Positions 54,019 to 63,024 of a stretch of DNA of 64,000 nucleotides are shown here, in pieces (position 1 is the stretch's first letter; each line of letters begins with the position of its first letter). The stretch is from an uncultured Flavobacteriaceae bacterium (lineage in GTDB: Bacteria > Bacteroidota > Bacteroidia > Flavobacteriales > Flavobacteriaceae). The translations under genes and the position numbers were made by a program. The stretch lies in NCBI GenBank assembly GCA_947495135.1, contig CANLXN010000004.1, positions 310,001-374,000 of the forward strand. Reading direction: 5' to 3'. Under the pieces are notes generated by a model. The model was given only the letters and a program-made list of their open reading frames with translations. It was not told the origin of the DNA and did no database searches.

Positions 54019-55749
54019 TTATCTAGCGATCGAAAAATTTCCACTAATAACACGGTTATCTGAAGTAAATGCCTTGTACCAATATCCGTCCGAGGGCATT
54101 GTACTCCCATTGTAGCTTCCGTCCCATCCTTCAGAATTTGGATTCAATCTAATAAGCAACTTCCCGAACCGATCGAAAATAAGTATTCTAGTAAGCGGTA
54201 ATGGATCAATGAGCGGGGGAACATATTGCCAAAAATCGTTAATTCCATCGCCATTGGGAGAAAAATAAGGCGGAAATCCAGGAGGAGCCAGGGCTAATTT
54301 GAACTCACGTTCCACAATACCACACCCTTTTTTATCTCTTACATAGACCGTATAAGTCCCTGTATTTAAATTAACAATAACGTTATCATCATTATAAATT
54401 CCCTCTGGATCATTTAGAGAAAATTCATAATCTCCATTCCCAGAAACGTTAACCGTAACCGTGAAAAAACCTCCATCTTCAACAATCCCTAAAGATTCTA
54501 TAACCGCCGCAGAGGACGAATTTACCGTAAATTCTTTGGTGCTCGGACATTCAATCGATTCTCCTTCTTGATTCACCACATTATACGCTTCATATCGATA
54601 GGGTCCAGTTTCTGAAATATCAACAAACGACTCAATTGAAATCAATTCTTCAGAACCCGTAGGAAGAATTTGATACCACCTAAATCCATCGGCTATATCT
54701 GGGGTAGTGATTCGGGTGGGCACCTCATTTTCACAAATTCCTACCTCATCTGGAAAGTTAATTTCCGGATTTAAAACTACCAGTTCTCCAGTATCTTCGT
54801 CAATAAACGGTCCGCATCCTAAAATGGTAGAAAAAGATTCCTGTCCACAGTCCTGCGCCTCCCCTGCTTCATTGAATGGAATAACCTGAATGAAGTAAGT
54901 GCTATTAGGTTCGAAGTTTAACACAAATGTGGAGTTAGTGGTAAAGACAGCATTATCTAACACGTCGTTTACAAAAGGAGAACGTCCCATATTTACAATA
55001 TATCCCGTTGCCTCTGGTATTGCAACCCATTCTATTAAGGGCGATAAGGCCACATTAATGGCTCCGTCCAATGGTGTGATGAGCTGCGTACATCCAGGTG
55101 GATCTCCTAAAGAAGCCGTGGTAAAACTCTCCTCTGGACAACTCGTAGCATTTCCATTTTCATTATATGGAATAATGAGCACGAATATCTGGGTATTTAT
55201 AGGAAAATCTACAGTGGGATTGAAGAACAACACGTTCCCTACATCTAAATTATCGATTATATCGCCTAAACCTGGTGCGGTTCCTAAAGTCAATCGATAT
55301 CCTATTGCTCTAGGGGCATAACTCCAATTGAGGTTGGTGGCAATGTTGACATTTTGTGCGCCATCCAGCGGAGATGTAAGTTCTGAGCACGTCGGAATAG
55401 TAGTCACATTTTCTGTGAAAAACGATTGGCTCGGACACACAATATCGGGTTGATCGAAAAAGAATAGTGTAATGGTCACAAATATTTGTGAGGACTCTGG
55501 CAAGCCAACTGGAGGGGTAAAACTTGTATCGCTTCCAACCGCTTGTTCGTTTACAATATCTGTACCTCCAGACGTCGTTCCAATAGAAACTATATATCCT
55601 GTAACTCCTACCACTTCTTCCCAACTAATCTCAGTACTAATGGAGACATTGGTCGAATTAGCTATTGGATCTAGAAGATTTGGACATTCTTGGGCGAACG
55701 AGAGCGTGCTCATTAACAAACAAGTAATATAGAGAATCCCGTAACGCAT
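54019..55749 (-). CDS. Secreted Fn3-like repeat protein with gliding-type (CHU_C) sorting domain
   Basis: 576 residues. Signal peptide ends near LSFAQ. Three Fn3-like repeats, each with LxxPLDGAxN, GYxxxxGT and CPxxSFxT, cover about 22-310. Then an Ig-like region (about 330-410), a SprB-type repeat (DGGFFTVTVNVSGNGDYEFS, to about 480), and the C-terminal CHU_C domain (FSPNGDGINDFWQYVPP, FDRFGKLLIRL, YWYKAFTSDN), a type B T9SS signal. Such proteins are secreted adhesin-like surface components associated with gliding. A tandem-repeat adhesive function is inferred. Confidence 0.9.
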   Translation of the reverse strand: MRYGILYITCLLMSTLSFAQECPNLLDPIANSTNVSISTEISWEEVVGVTGYIVSIGTTSGGTDIVNEQAVGSDTSFTPPVGLPESSQIFVTITLFFFDQPDIVCPSQSFFTENVTTIPTCSELTSPLDGAQNVNIATNLNWSYAPRAIGYRLTLGTAPGLGDIIDNLDVGNVLFFNPTVDFPINTQIFVLIIPYNENGNATSCPEESFTTASLGDPPGCTQLITPLDGAINVALSPLIEWVAIPEATGYIVNMGRSPFVNDVLDNAVFTTNSTFVLNFEPNSTYFIQVIPFNEAGEAQDCGQESFSTILGCGPFIDEDTGELVVLNPEINFPDEVGICENEVPTRITTPDIADGFRWYQILPTGSEELISIESFVDISETGPYRYEAYNVVNQEGESIECPSTKEFTVNSSSAAVIESLGIVEDGGFFTVTVNVSGNGDYEFSLNDPEGIYNDDNVIVNLNTGTYTVYVRDKKGCGIVEREFKLALAPPGFPPYFSPNGDGINDFWQYVPPLIDPLPLTRILIFDRFGKLLIRLNPNSEGWDGSYNGSTMPSDGYWYKAFTSDNRVISGNFSIAR

Positions 55750-55950
55750 TTTAGAATTTGCTTTTATTGCATGGAGGATTAATTCTAATCCTTGAACACC
55801 AAAAAATCCTTGTTTCTTGTTGAAGCAATTTTTCTGTTTTTTTTCTTTTGTTAGCAGTAGTTGAGCAATTTTTAAGGAAAGGTACTAATTTTTAAAACTA
55901 AAATCTGCTATATGTATTGTTATGAAACCCTTTTAAGTTAATTTTAATTA

Positions 55951-57294
55951 TTGGAAACTGTTAAAACGAATATTTCTTTCGGGCGTATTCAACAATTAGC
56001 CATTCCGGCTATTGTTGCGGGAGTTGCAGAACCTGTTCTTTCGAGCACAGATGCTGCTGTGGTTGGAAACATAGCGACCTACGGAACAGAATCTTTAGCC
56101 GCAGTAGGAATTGTTGGAACGTTCCTTTCTGCCCTTATTTGGATCTTAGGACAAACCCGAAGTGTAATTTCTGCAATTGTATCTCAAAATTTGGGGGCCG
56201 GTAAAATCGATAGTCTAAAAACGTTTCCCGGACAGGCCATTTTTTTTAACATAGGGTTGAGCATAGTACTTATATTTTCAACCTATTTTTTTGTGGAAGA
56301 AATTTTTCGCTTACTCAATGCAGATGGGATGATTCTAGATCTTAGTATTGATTATTACAGAATACGTGTATGGGGGTTCCCATTAACGCTTTTCACCTTT
56401 GCCGTTTTTGGCCTTTTTAGAGGATTGCAAAATACCTTTTGGCCCATGATTATTGCGGCTATTGGAGCAGGACTTAATATTGGACTTGATTTTATGTTGG
56501 TATATGGAATCGAAGGATGGATCGAACCAATGAATGTAGAAGGTGCGGCTTGGGCAAGTCTCATTTCACAAATGGTCATGGCCTTGTTAGCATTAATTCT
56601 ATTGCTCAAAAAAACGAATATTTCTCTTAAACTAGGTAAAAAAATTCATCCTGAAATCTATCGGCTTATTCCAATGAGCGCTAATCTGTTTGTACGAGCG
56701 TTAGCGTTAAATACTGCATTAATTATTGCAACCAGAGAAGCAACTGCTTTAGGGAAAGAATACATTGCGGCCCATACGATCGCTTTTAATATCTGGATTT
56801 TTGTAGCTTTCTTCTTAGACGGATATGGTGCTGCGGGCAATATTTTAGGAGGAAAATTAGTGGGAGAAAAGAATTTCAAAGCATTATGGACCTTGACCAA
56901 AAGAGTAAATATGTACAATTTGGGCGTGGCAGCAGTCCTAATCCTTATTGCATTTTTACTCTACAAACCACTAGGGTCTGTCTTTAATAAGGACCCCGAT
57001 GTTCTTACTGTTTTCTACGGTATGTTTTATATGGTCATCCTTACGTTCCCCTTTAACTCACTTGCTTTTACGCTCGATTCTATTTTCAAAGGGCTCGGAG
57101 AAATGGGCTTTTTACGAAACGTTTTGTTAGGAGCTACAGTACTTGGGTTTATTCCAATGGTCTATTTTTCAAAATACATGGGCTGGGGCTTAACGGGCAT
57201 TTGGATAGCACTTCTTATTTGGGTGGCATGGCGTGCAGTCGCACTCATTATTAAATTCAAAAGAAAGTATATTCCTTTGATAGGAAATAAATAA
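55951..57294 (+). CDS. MATE-family efflux transporter
   Basis: 447 residues starting at TTG; no suitable ATG lies nearby and the first transmembrane segment begins near residue 15. Twelve hydrophobic segments, with PAIVAGVAEPVLSSTDAAVV in TM1 and FGLFRGLQNTFWPMI in the first half, mark the DinF-type branch. Exports toxic organic cations using Na+ or H+. The last bases carry a TAACTTTG element that may drive the next small gene. Confidence 0.92.
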   Translation: METVKTNISFGRIQQLAIPAIVAGVAEPVLSSTDAAVVGNIATYGTESLAAVGIVGTFLSALIWILGQTRSVISAIVSQNLGAGKIDSLKTFPGQAIFFNIGLSIVLIFSTYFFVEEIFRLLNADGMILDLSIDYYRIRVWGFPLTLFTFAVFGLFRGLQNTFWPMIIAAIGAGLNIGLDFMLVYGIEGWIEPMNVEGAAWASLISQMVMALLALILLLKKTNISLKLGKKIHPEIYRLIPMSANLFVRALALNTALIIATREATALGKEYIAAHTIAFNIWIFVAFFLDGYGAAGNILGGKLVGEKNFKALWTLTKRVNMYNLGVAAVLILIAFLLYKPLGSVFNKDPDVLTVFYGMFYMVILTFPFNSLAFTLDSIFKGLGEMGFLRNVLLGATVLGFIPMVYFSKYMGWGLTGIWIALLIWVAWRAVALIIKFKRKYIPLIGNK

Positions 57295-57315
57295 CTTTGC
57301 AAAAAAATTAATACA

Positions 57316-57444
57316 ATGGACATCCTACAATTTTTAAGCGGAAATGGGCTTTTCATGATCTTAGGGCTTTTTGTTGCGGTTGCAGTCTTATACAACAAAG
57401 CGAAAACAAGAAGGCAGTTTAAAAGACCGTCAAACAAGAAATAA
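57316..57444 (+). CDS. Small membrane protein, 42 aa
   Basis: ATG at 57316, TAA at 57444. One hydrophobic helix (GLFMILGLFVAVAVLYN) followed by a strongly basic tail (KAKTRRQFKRPSNKK), which suggests an inner-membrane protein with the tail inside the cell. It starts 21 bases after the MATE stop codon and ends five bases before queD, so it is probably part of the same transcript. No family is recognised; its composition is typical of a real single-pass small protein. Confidence 0.65.
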   Translation: MDILQFLSGNGLFMILGLFVAVAVLYNKAKTRRQFKRPSNKK

Positions 57445-57449
57445 ATAAC

Positions 57450-57902
57450 ATGAGCAACATACGCATCACTAAGCAATTTTCATTCGAAACGGGACACGCG
57501 CTTTATGGATATGATGGCAAATGCCGAAATGTTCATGGCCACAGCTATAAACTGTCGGTAACTGTTTTTGGAACACCTATAAGTGATGCAAATCATGTAA
57601 AATTTGGAATGGTAATCGACTTCGGAGATTTGAAAAAAATTGTGAAGGAAGAGATTGTCGATGTATTCGATCATGCTACTGTTTTCAATAAGAACACCCC
57701 TCATGTTGAATTAGCAAAAGAATTGAGCGACCGAGGACACAATGTGCTTTTAGTAGACTATCAACCAACCAGCGAAATGATGGTGATCGATTTCGCAGAA
57801 AAAATAAAAAAGTATCTTCCAAAGAATATTCAACTTCACTCGCTGAGACTTCAAGAAACAGCAACGAGCTATGCCGAATGGTTTGCGAGTGATAATGCCT
57901 AA
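57450..57902 (+). CDS. queD: 6-carboxytetrahydropterin synthase
   Basis: 150 residues of the PTPS/QueD fold. GKCRNVHGHSYKLSV holds the catalytic Cys and two zinc His; FSFETGHALYG gives the third. It makes 6-carboxy-tetrahydropterin in queuosine biosynthesis. The 5-base spacing to the small membrane gene suggests co-transcription. The final LQETATSYAEW (Glu) is the pterin-binding Glu. Complete. Confidence 0.93.
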   Translation: MSNIRITKQFSFETGHALYGYDGKCRNVHGHSYKLSVTVFGTPISDANHVKFGMVIDFGDLKKIVKEEIVDVFDHATVFNKNTPHVELAKELSDRGHNVLLVDYQPTSEMMVIDFAEKIKKYLPKNIQLHSLRLQETATSYAEWFASDNA

Positions 57903-57977
57903 CGGTTGATTTTATAAAACGTAGCATCATAAAACGATAACTGCGCACTGAATACCTTCAACTGACTACTGATTTAC

Positions 57978-57985
57978 TATCTTTG
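57978..57985 (+). promoter_or_regulatory. -7 element close to the lpxH start
   Basis: TATCTTTG matches TAnnTTTG but ends only four bases before the ATG at 57990. Transcription from here would give a leaderless or near-leaderless mRNA. Confidence 0.45.
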
Positions 57986-57989
57986 CCCA

Positions 57990-58745
57990 ATGCAAATTCC
58001 TCCAGGAAAAAAAATATACTTTTCAAGCGACAACCACCTTGGAGCTCCCACAGCGGAGGAAAGCCTCCCTCGTGAGAAAAAATTTGTTCGCTGGCTAGAC
58101 GAGATTAAAGAAGATGCCGCAGCTATTTTTTTACTTGGAGATTTATTCGATTTTTGGTTTGAGTATAGAACAGTAGTTCCCAAAGGATTTGCAAGGGTGA
58201 TTGGTAAACTTGCAGAAATCACAGATAGCGGTATTCCAGTCTACTTCTTTGTAGGAAACCACGATCTTTGGATGAAAGACTATTTCGAAAAGGAACTAAA
58301 TATACCTACGTATCGCGATTGCAAAGAATTTACATTCAACGACAAAGTCTTTTTAATGGGGCATGGTGATGGAAAAGGCCCAGGAGACAAAGGGTATAAA
58401 AGAATGAAAAAGGTTTTTACCAACCCTATTTTTCGATGGTTATTTCGATGGTTCCATCCAGAATTAGGGATGCGTCTTGCACAATATCTTTCTGTAAAAA
58501 ACAAGCTTATTTCTGGGGAAGAAGACAAGAAATTTTTAGGAGAAGAAAACGAATGGCTCGCCCTTTATGCAAAACGCAAACTAGAGCGTAAGCATTACGA
58601 CTACTTCGTGTTCGGGCATAGACACCTTCCTATGGAAATTCAGGTTGGAGAAAATTCTACCTATTTCAATCTAGGCGACTGGATCACTCAGTATACTTAT
58701 GGGGTTTTTGACGGGGAGAAGTTTCAATTGCTCGAATATAAATAG
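57990..58745 (+). CDS. lpxH: UDP-2,3-diacylglucosamine diphosphatase
   Basis: 251 residues, metallophosphoesterase that makes lipid X in lipid A synthesis at the inner membrane. Motifs are IYFSSDNHLG (Asp, His; the usual DxH is DNH here), LLGDLFDFWFEY, VGNHDLWM, LMGHGDG and FGHRHLP. The length is near the family norm. It is followed after 37 bases by a hydrolase gene on the same strand. Confidence 0.93.
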   Translation: MQIPPGKKIYFSSDNHLGAPTAEESLPREKKFVRWLDEIKEDAAAIFLLGDLFDFWFEYRTVVPKGFARVIGKLAEITDSGIPVYFFVGNHDLWMKDYFEKELNIPTYRDCKEFTFNDKVFLMGHGDGKGPGDKGYKRMKKVFTNPIFRWLFRWFHPELGMRLAQYLSVKNKLISGEEDKKFLGEENEWLALYAKRKLERKHYDYFVFGHRHLPMEIQVGENSTYFNLGDWITQYTYGVFDGEKFQLLEYK

Positions 58746-58782
58746 GCTCCCAGAATTTAGTACCTTTCGTAAAATCTACTAT

Positions 58783-59712
58783 ATGAAATCTGCTTTTGTC
58801 GGGTTATTACTTATTGGCTTGGTTTATTCCTGCAAGCCATATACCTCTACCACCACCAAACCTGACCAAATTACCTATACGCAATTTAGAAATGATCAGT
58901 CTAGCTTTTCTTCTATAGAAGGCACTATAAAATATATCGACAAGGGAAAGGGTGAGGTAATTTTACTTTTACACGGGATTCCAACATCTGGTTGGCTCTA
59001 CCGAAATATGATCGATGAACTAGCAAAAACCAATCGTGTAATTGTGCCCGATATGCTAGGCTTTGGTAGTAGCGATTCTCCCAAAGGATATGAAATTTAT
59101 TCGGAAGAGAACCACGGACGAAGAATTCTTGCGCTAATGGATTCACTCAACATTGAAAAATGGACACACGTAATGCATGACGCTGGCGGACTTTGGACTT
59201 GGGAGTTACTAAAACAAGAATCGCATCGTTTCAAGAATTTAGTGATTTTAAATACTATTATCTACGAGGAAGGATTTCAACCCCCTATTCGATTTAAAAA
59301 AGGCTTTACGGCGCGTATTGCAATGTGGAGCTACAGGAATAAGATTACCACCAATATGATGCTTAGAGGGCTTCTTAAGTCTGGCTTAATCGAACATAAT
59401 TTGAATAAAACAGATATCGAAGGCTATAAAATTCCATTGAAAGAAGGGAAAACCAGAGGAATGTATTATTTCTTTACCCAAACTTGCAATGAACTACCCA
59501 ACTATTCTGAGGTTTTGAGTCAATTTAAAAGGCCTGTAACTATCATCTGGGGCGAGGAAGATGAATTTTTGCTTTGGCAATCTCAAGCCAATCGTGTTAA
59601 ATCCGATTTAAATATTTCAGAAGAAAACATTCACCTCTTGAAGGCGAAACACTTCATTCAGGAAGAGGAACCTCAAGAAATCATAAAGATTATTTTGCAA
59701 AGTTTGAAATGA
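58783..59712 (+). CDS. Alpha/beta hydrolase lipoprotein with Asp nucleophile
   Basis: The start at 58783 gives MKSAFVGLLLIGLVYSC, a lipoprotein signal; a longer frame begins at 58699 inside lpxH. The elbow is VMHDAGGLWTWE: Asp where esterases have Ser, as in haloalkane dehalogenases and epoxide hydrolases. Oxyanion loop LLLHGIPTSGWLY, acid in IWGEEDEFL and His in KAKHFIQE. Action on a halo- or epoxide compound is inferred from the Asp nucleophile. Confidence 0.85.
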   Translation: MKSAFVGLLLIGLVYSCKPYTSTTTKPDQITYTQFRNDQSSFSSIEGTIKYIDKGKGEVILLLHGIPTSGWLYRNMIDELAKTNRVIVPDMLGFGSSDSPKGYEIYSEENHGRRILALMDSLNIEKWTHVMHDAGGLWTWELLKQESHRFKNLVILNTIIYEEGFQPPIRFKKGFTARIAMWSYRNKITTNMMLRGLLKSGLIEHNLNKTDIEGYKIPLKEGKTRGMYYFFTQTCNELPNYSEVLSQFKRPVTIIWGEEDEFLLWQSQANRVKSDLNISEENIHLLKAKHFIQEEEPQEIIKIILQSLK

Positions 59713-59764
59713 AAAGTATTCGTTTCATAAAGCCTATCCAATACTTAACTTGTAACAGTTGGAA

Positions 59765-60382
59765 TTACTTTAAGAGATATTCTAGCGTAATAAGGTCTAA
59801 ACGACCATCTGCTAAGAGACCTTTTCGCTCTTCAAAACTTCTAAGCGCATTAAATGTTTCTGTTCTAAACAAACCGTCACGGCGAATAGAATCTCCGTTT
59901 TCGACAAGTAATCGCTGTATTTCGTAGATAAAGGCATTTCGCTCTCCCAACCTTAGGGTGTTTCCTTTGGGATCTGCATTAAACATTTTATAGACAAGTT
60001 GATTCCTCATATCCTCTTCTGAAAGAGTTTGCTCTACCTCAGGCTCCGCAACTTTGGTGTTTAACAATTGTGATTCGTAGTATTTTACGGCTCCCAATTT
60101 TTTGTTGTATTCTGAAACGGCCGCCACGGTTTGAGCATCGTCATCTTCTGGATTTCTAACATCTATTTCATTGGCTCCCCATTGAGTAATCACATACCCA
60201 TTTAAGGCTTCAACGGCTTGGTAATAGTTCATTAATAAATCCTTGTTGGAGTGATTGGCATCTACTACTTGTTCCGCCTTGTAATGGTAATTAGGCGGAT
60301 GGAAACGTTGCCATTTCTCGTAAAAGTTATAACCCAAAATACCAATAATAACGAGTAGTAAAAAAATGATGATCTGTTTCAT
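59765..60382 (-). CDS. Membrane-anchored protein with peptidoglycan-binding-like domain
   Basis: 205 residues. An N-terminal membrane anchor (IIIFLLLVIIGILGYNFY), a helical linker (about 30-140), then about 60 residues resembling a PG_binding_1 domain (FIYEIQRLLVENGDSIRRDG, RTETFNALRSFEERKG, LDLITLEYLLK). Probably a periplasmic protein anchored in the inner membrane and touching the cell wall. The last gene of the minus-strand run but separated from the next by 60 bases. Confidence 0.6.
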   Translation of the reverse strand: MKQIIIFLLLVIIGILGYNFYEKWQRFHPPNYHYKAEQVVDANHSNKDLLMNYYQAVEALNGYVITQWGANEIDVRNPEDDDAQTVAAVSEYNKKLGAVKYYESQLLNTKVAEPEVEQTLSEEDMRNQLVYKMFNADPKGNTLRLGERNAFIYEIQRLLVENGDSIRRDGLFRTETFNALRSFEERKGLLADGRLDLITLEYLLK

Positions 60383-60442
60383 GGTTAGTTGGTTTTCAGT
60401 ATAAAAATAAGAAAACCTTTTTAACCATGGGCTAACTGCATA

Positions 60443-60796
60443 CTAGTTTGAAGATATATCCCGCAAATAGGTTCTTAGAGACAGATGAAATAGAATACCA
60501 CCAAGCAAATCCTCTATCCCAGAAAGCTCCGCCGAATTTACTGCTAAATCTATCTTTTGGGAAGGTGTTCGAAGGAGAATGGACCTACAACAAGTTTCCG
60601 AATTACAGGAATTACAGCTAGGAGCATTCTTAGCGATGTCAACACAGTACAAAAAATCTTGAACCTCAGCCTTGTCTAAGTAAAATCCAGTGTCTCTAAA
60701 GATAATTTGTATTTTTCCTTTCTGCTCGGCAGGTCTTTTTTTCCAGTAAAACCCAAAACCGAATTCATTTTTATATATAGGCTCAATCTCGTTCAT
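60443..60796 (-). CDS. Conserved hypothetical protein with Cys cluster
   Basis: 117 residues, no signal peptide. A short CNSCNSETCCRS cluster (four Cys, about 57-68) suggests metal or redox chemistry. FGFYWKKRPAEQKGKIQIIF precedes it. I do not recognise the family with certainty. Next to recJ on the same strand, 68 bases downstream of its stop codon. Confidence 0.55.
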   Translation of the reverse strand: MNEIEPIYKNEFGFGFYWKKRPAEQKGKIQIIFRDTGFYLDKAEVQDFLYCVDIAKNAPSCNSCNSETCCRSILLRTPSQKIDLAVNSAELSGIEDLLGGILFHLSLRTYLRDISSN

Positions 60797-60864
60797 ATCA
60801 TCGAATTATGAGTCTCAAATATAGCTTATTTAGATTTATTCTAAATAATAAATTTTCTTAAAAT

Positions 60865-62556
60865 TTAAGGTTTAATGTCTTTTAAGCGAAGTTGTAAACT
60901 AACGTTTCCTTGCCACTCATTTTCGTCAATAACGTAGGCAACTTTAAATGCTTTCCCACTGCATGCGATATCGTGCTTGTCTCCCATTCCGAAACCAATA
61001 CCCGTAAAATTTTGAGAATTTTCTTGCTTTACAACCACCCGTAAATGACTTTTATCTTCTCCAACACGTTTTCCGTACCCAATATCCTTCACATTGGATG
61101 TCATAAATACGGGTGACATGTTCCCAGGTCCAAAAGGTCCAAATTGTTTCAATATTCTAAAAAATTTAGGTGTGATTTGGTCTAAATCAATTTCCATGTC
61201 CACTTTTAACTCGGGGTTAAGTAGTTTTGGGTCAATCGATGATCGCACTACTTTCTCGAATTCGGTCTTGAAATTTTCATAATCTTTCTCCAATAAAGTA
61301 AGACCAGCGGCGTATTTATGTCCGCCAAATTGTTCAATATGCGCTGCGCAACCTTCCAACGCATTGTACACATCGAAACCGCTCACAGAGCGAGCAGAAG
61401 CTGCTAGTTTTTCGCCACTCTTAGTAAAAACCAAGGTGGGTCTATAGTATGTTTCAGTGAGTCGAGAGGCAACAATGCCTATAACTCCTTTGTGCCACGA
61501 CTCGTCGTATACTACAGTAGTCATTCTATCTTCTTCTTTTCTTTCTGAAATTTGCTGCAGCGCTTCCTCGGTGATTCGTTTATCGGCTTCTCTCCTGTCC
61601 GAATTAAACTGCTCTATTTCTGACGCCCACATACTAGCATCCTCGACGTTTGTGGCTGTCAACAATGTAACTGCATGATTTCCATGTTTCATTCTACCCG
61701 CAGCGTTGATCCTTGGTGCGATCACAAAAACAACATCCGTGATAGTAAGGGTTTCTTTTTTTAGCTGTTTCAAAATGGCTTTGAAACCAACTCTAGGGTT
61801 CGAATTAATCACCTTTAAACCGTAATAAGCTAAAATCCTATTTTCTCCTGTGATAGGAACGATATCTGCTCCAATTGCTGTAGCAACTAGGTCCAAATAC
61901 AACAACAGATCATGGATATCTTGGTCTCTTGTAGAACCTAAAGCTTGGATCAATTTAAATCCTACACCACAACCACATAGTTCTTTGTACGGATATTCGC
62001 AATCACTTCTTTTGGGGTCTAGAACCGCTACTGCCGCAGGTAATTGAGAACCAGGTCTGTGGTGATCGCAAATAATAAAATCGATCTCTTTTTGAGCGGC
62101 ATACGCCACCTTATCAATCGCTTTTACCCCACAATCCAAGGCAATTATGAGCGTGAAATCATTATCTTCTGCGAAGTCAATACCTTGGTAAGAAACTCCA
62201 TAACCTTCCTCATAACGATCTGGAATGTAAGTGGCTATATTGGGGTAAAAAGATTTTAAGTAAGAAGAAAGTAAAGCTACGCTTGTAGTTCCATCCACAT
62301 CATAATCACCATAGACGAGTATGTTTTCTTCCTTGGCAATTGCCGTTTCAATTCGCGCCACTGCCTTTTCCATGTCCTTCATTAAAAAAGGATCGTGCAA
62401 ATCGTCCAAGCTGGGGCGAAAAAATTTCTTGGCCATTTCAAAGGTATCTATACCACGTTGCACTAAGAGTGTGGCAATAGCAGTGTCTACTCCTAATTCT
62501 TTCGAAAGGCTGGCGACCTTTGCGGTTTCGGGTTTGGGTTGTAAGGTCCAACGCAT
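60865..62556 (-). CDS. recJ: Single-stranded-DNA-specific exonuclease RecJ
   Basis: The start at 62556 (MRWTLQPKPE) matches the family N-terminus; the frame extends six codons further. 563 residues. DHH phosphoesterase motifs: ILVYGDYDVDGTTS, ALDCGVKAID, FIICDHHRPG (DHH), VIAPRINAAGRMKHG. The C-terminal DHHA1 region has FGGHKYAAGLTL. A 5'-3' exonuclease in recombination and mismatch repair, and a functional companion of the AddAB pair in this window. Confidence 0.95.
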   Translation of the reverse strand: MRWTLQPKPETAKVASLSKELGVDTAIATLLVQRGIDTFEMAKKFFRPSLDDLHDPFLMKDMEKAVARIETAIAKEENILVYGDYDVDGTTSVALLSSYLKSFYPNIATYIPDRYEEGYGVSYQGIDFAEDNDFTLIIALDCGVKAIDKVAYAAQKEIDFIICDHHRPGSQLPAAVAVLDPKRSDCEYPYKELCGCGVGFKLIQALGSTRDQDIHDLLLYLDLVATAIGADIVPITGENRILAYYGLKVINSNPRVGFKAILKQLKKETLTITDVVFVIAPRINAAGRMKHGNHAVTLLTATNVEDASMWASEIEQFNSDRREADKRITEEALQQISERKEEDRMTTVVYDESWHKGVIGIVASRLTETYYRPTLVFTKSGEKLAASARSVSGFDVYNALEGCAAHIEQFGGHKYAAGLTLLEKDYENFKTEFEKVVRSSIDPKLLNPELKVDMEIDLDQITPKFFRILKQFGPFGPGNMSPVFMTSNVKDIGYGKRVGEDKSHLRVVVKQENSQNFTGIGFGMGDKHDIACSGKAFKVAYVIDENEWQGNVSLQLRLKDIKP

Positions 62557-62574
62557 AACGATATCAAATTCCAA

Positions 62575-63024
62575 AACATAACGTCCAAATCCTGAAAATT
62601 TCAGAATAAGGAAAAAGTACTTTGGATCTATTTTTTAGAGGGAAGATTAGTACGGTTAAAAATACAAAAATCCTATCTAGTAAATGGCGTAAAACTTAAA
62701 TTCTATTGCACCCTTTTTAGGATGTCAATTTTCAGAAAAAACACTCATAAAAATTCAGGAAATATCCTGCCAAGTTTGGGTTCTTTAACTCGATATTTAC
62801 TTACCTAACCGTCATAATTTAGCATTCGGTAAAGTTTAATTTTTGATAAAACCCATATTTGATTAGCCAAATGGCCCAGGTGCATTCCAAAAGAAGCGCT
62901 TGGGCTACTTATTTATATACTAGTCATATTTAAAAGGTTCATTGCTGCTTTATTATAGTGTTCCACTGCTCTTGAGATCTACCTTCTACTTTTTTTAGTA
63001 TCTTTAAATATAAGCTTGCACTAT
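62575..63024. other. Intergenic region without recognised gene
   Basis: 450-base AT-rich gap between divergent recJ and the delta-60 gene. It holds a small hairpin (CAGGA-AATA-TCCTG near 62757-62770) and a TATCTTTA close to the -7 consensus about 15-25 bases before the delta-60 start. No decayed frame was found. Confidence 0.4.

Noticed and set aside
57903-57989. preQ1 riboswitch near queD
   Set aside because: The leader of queD is only five bases from the previous gene, and no pseudoknot-like element is seen on either side.
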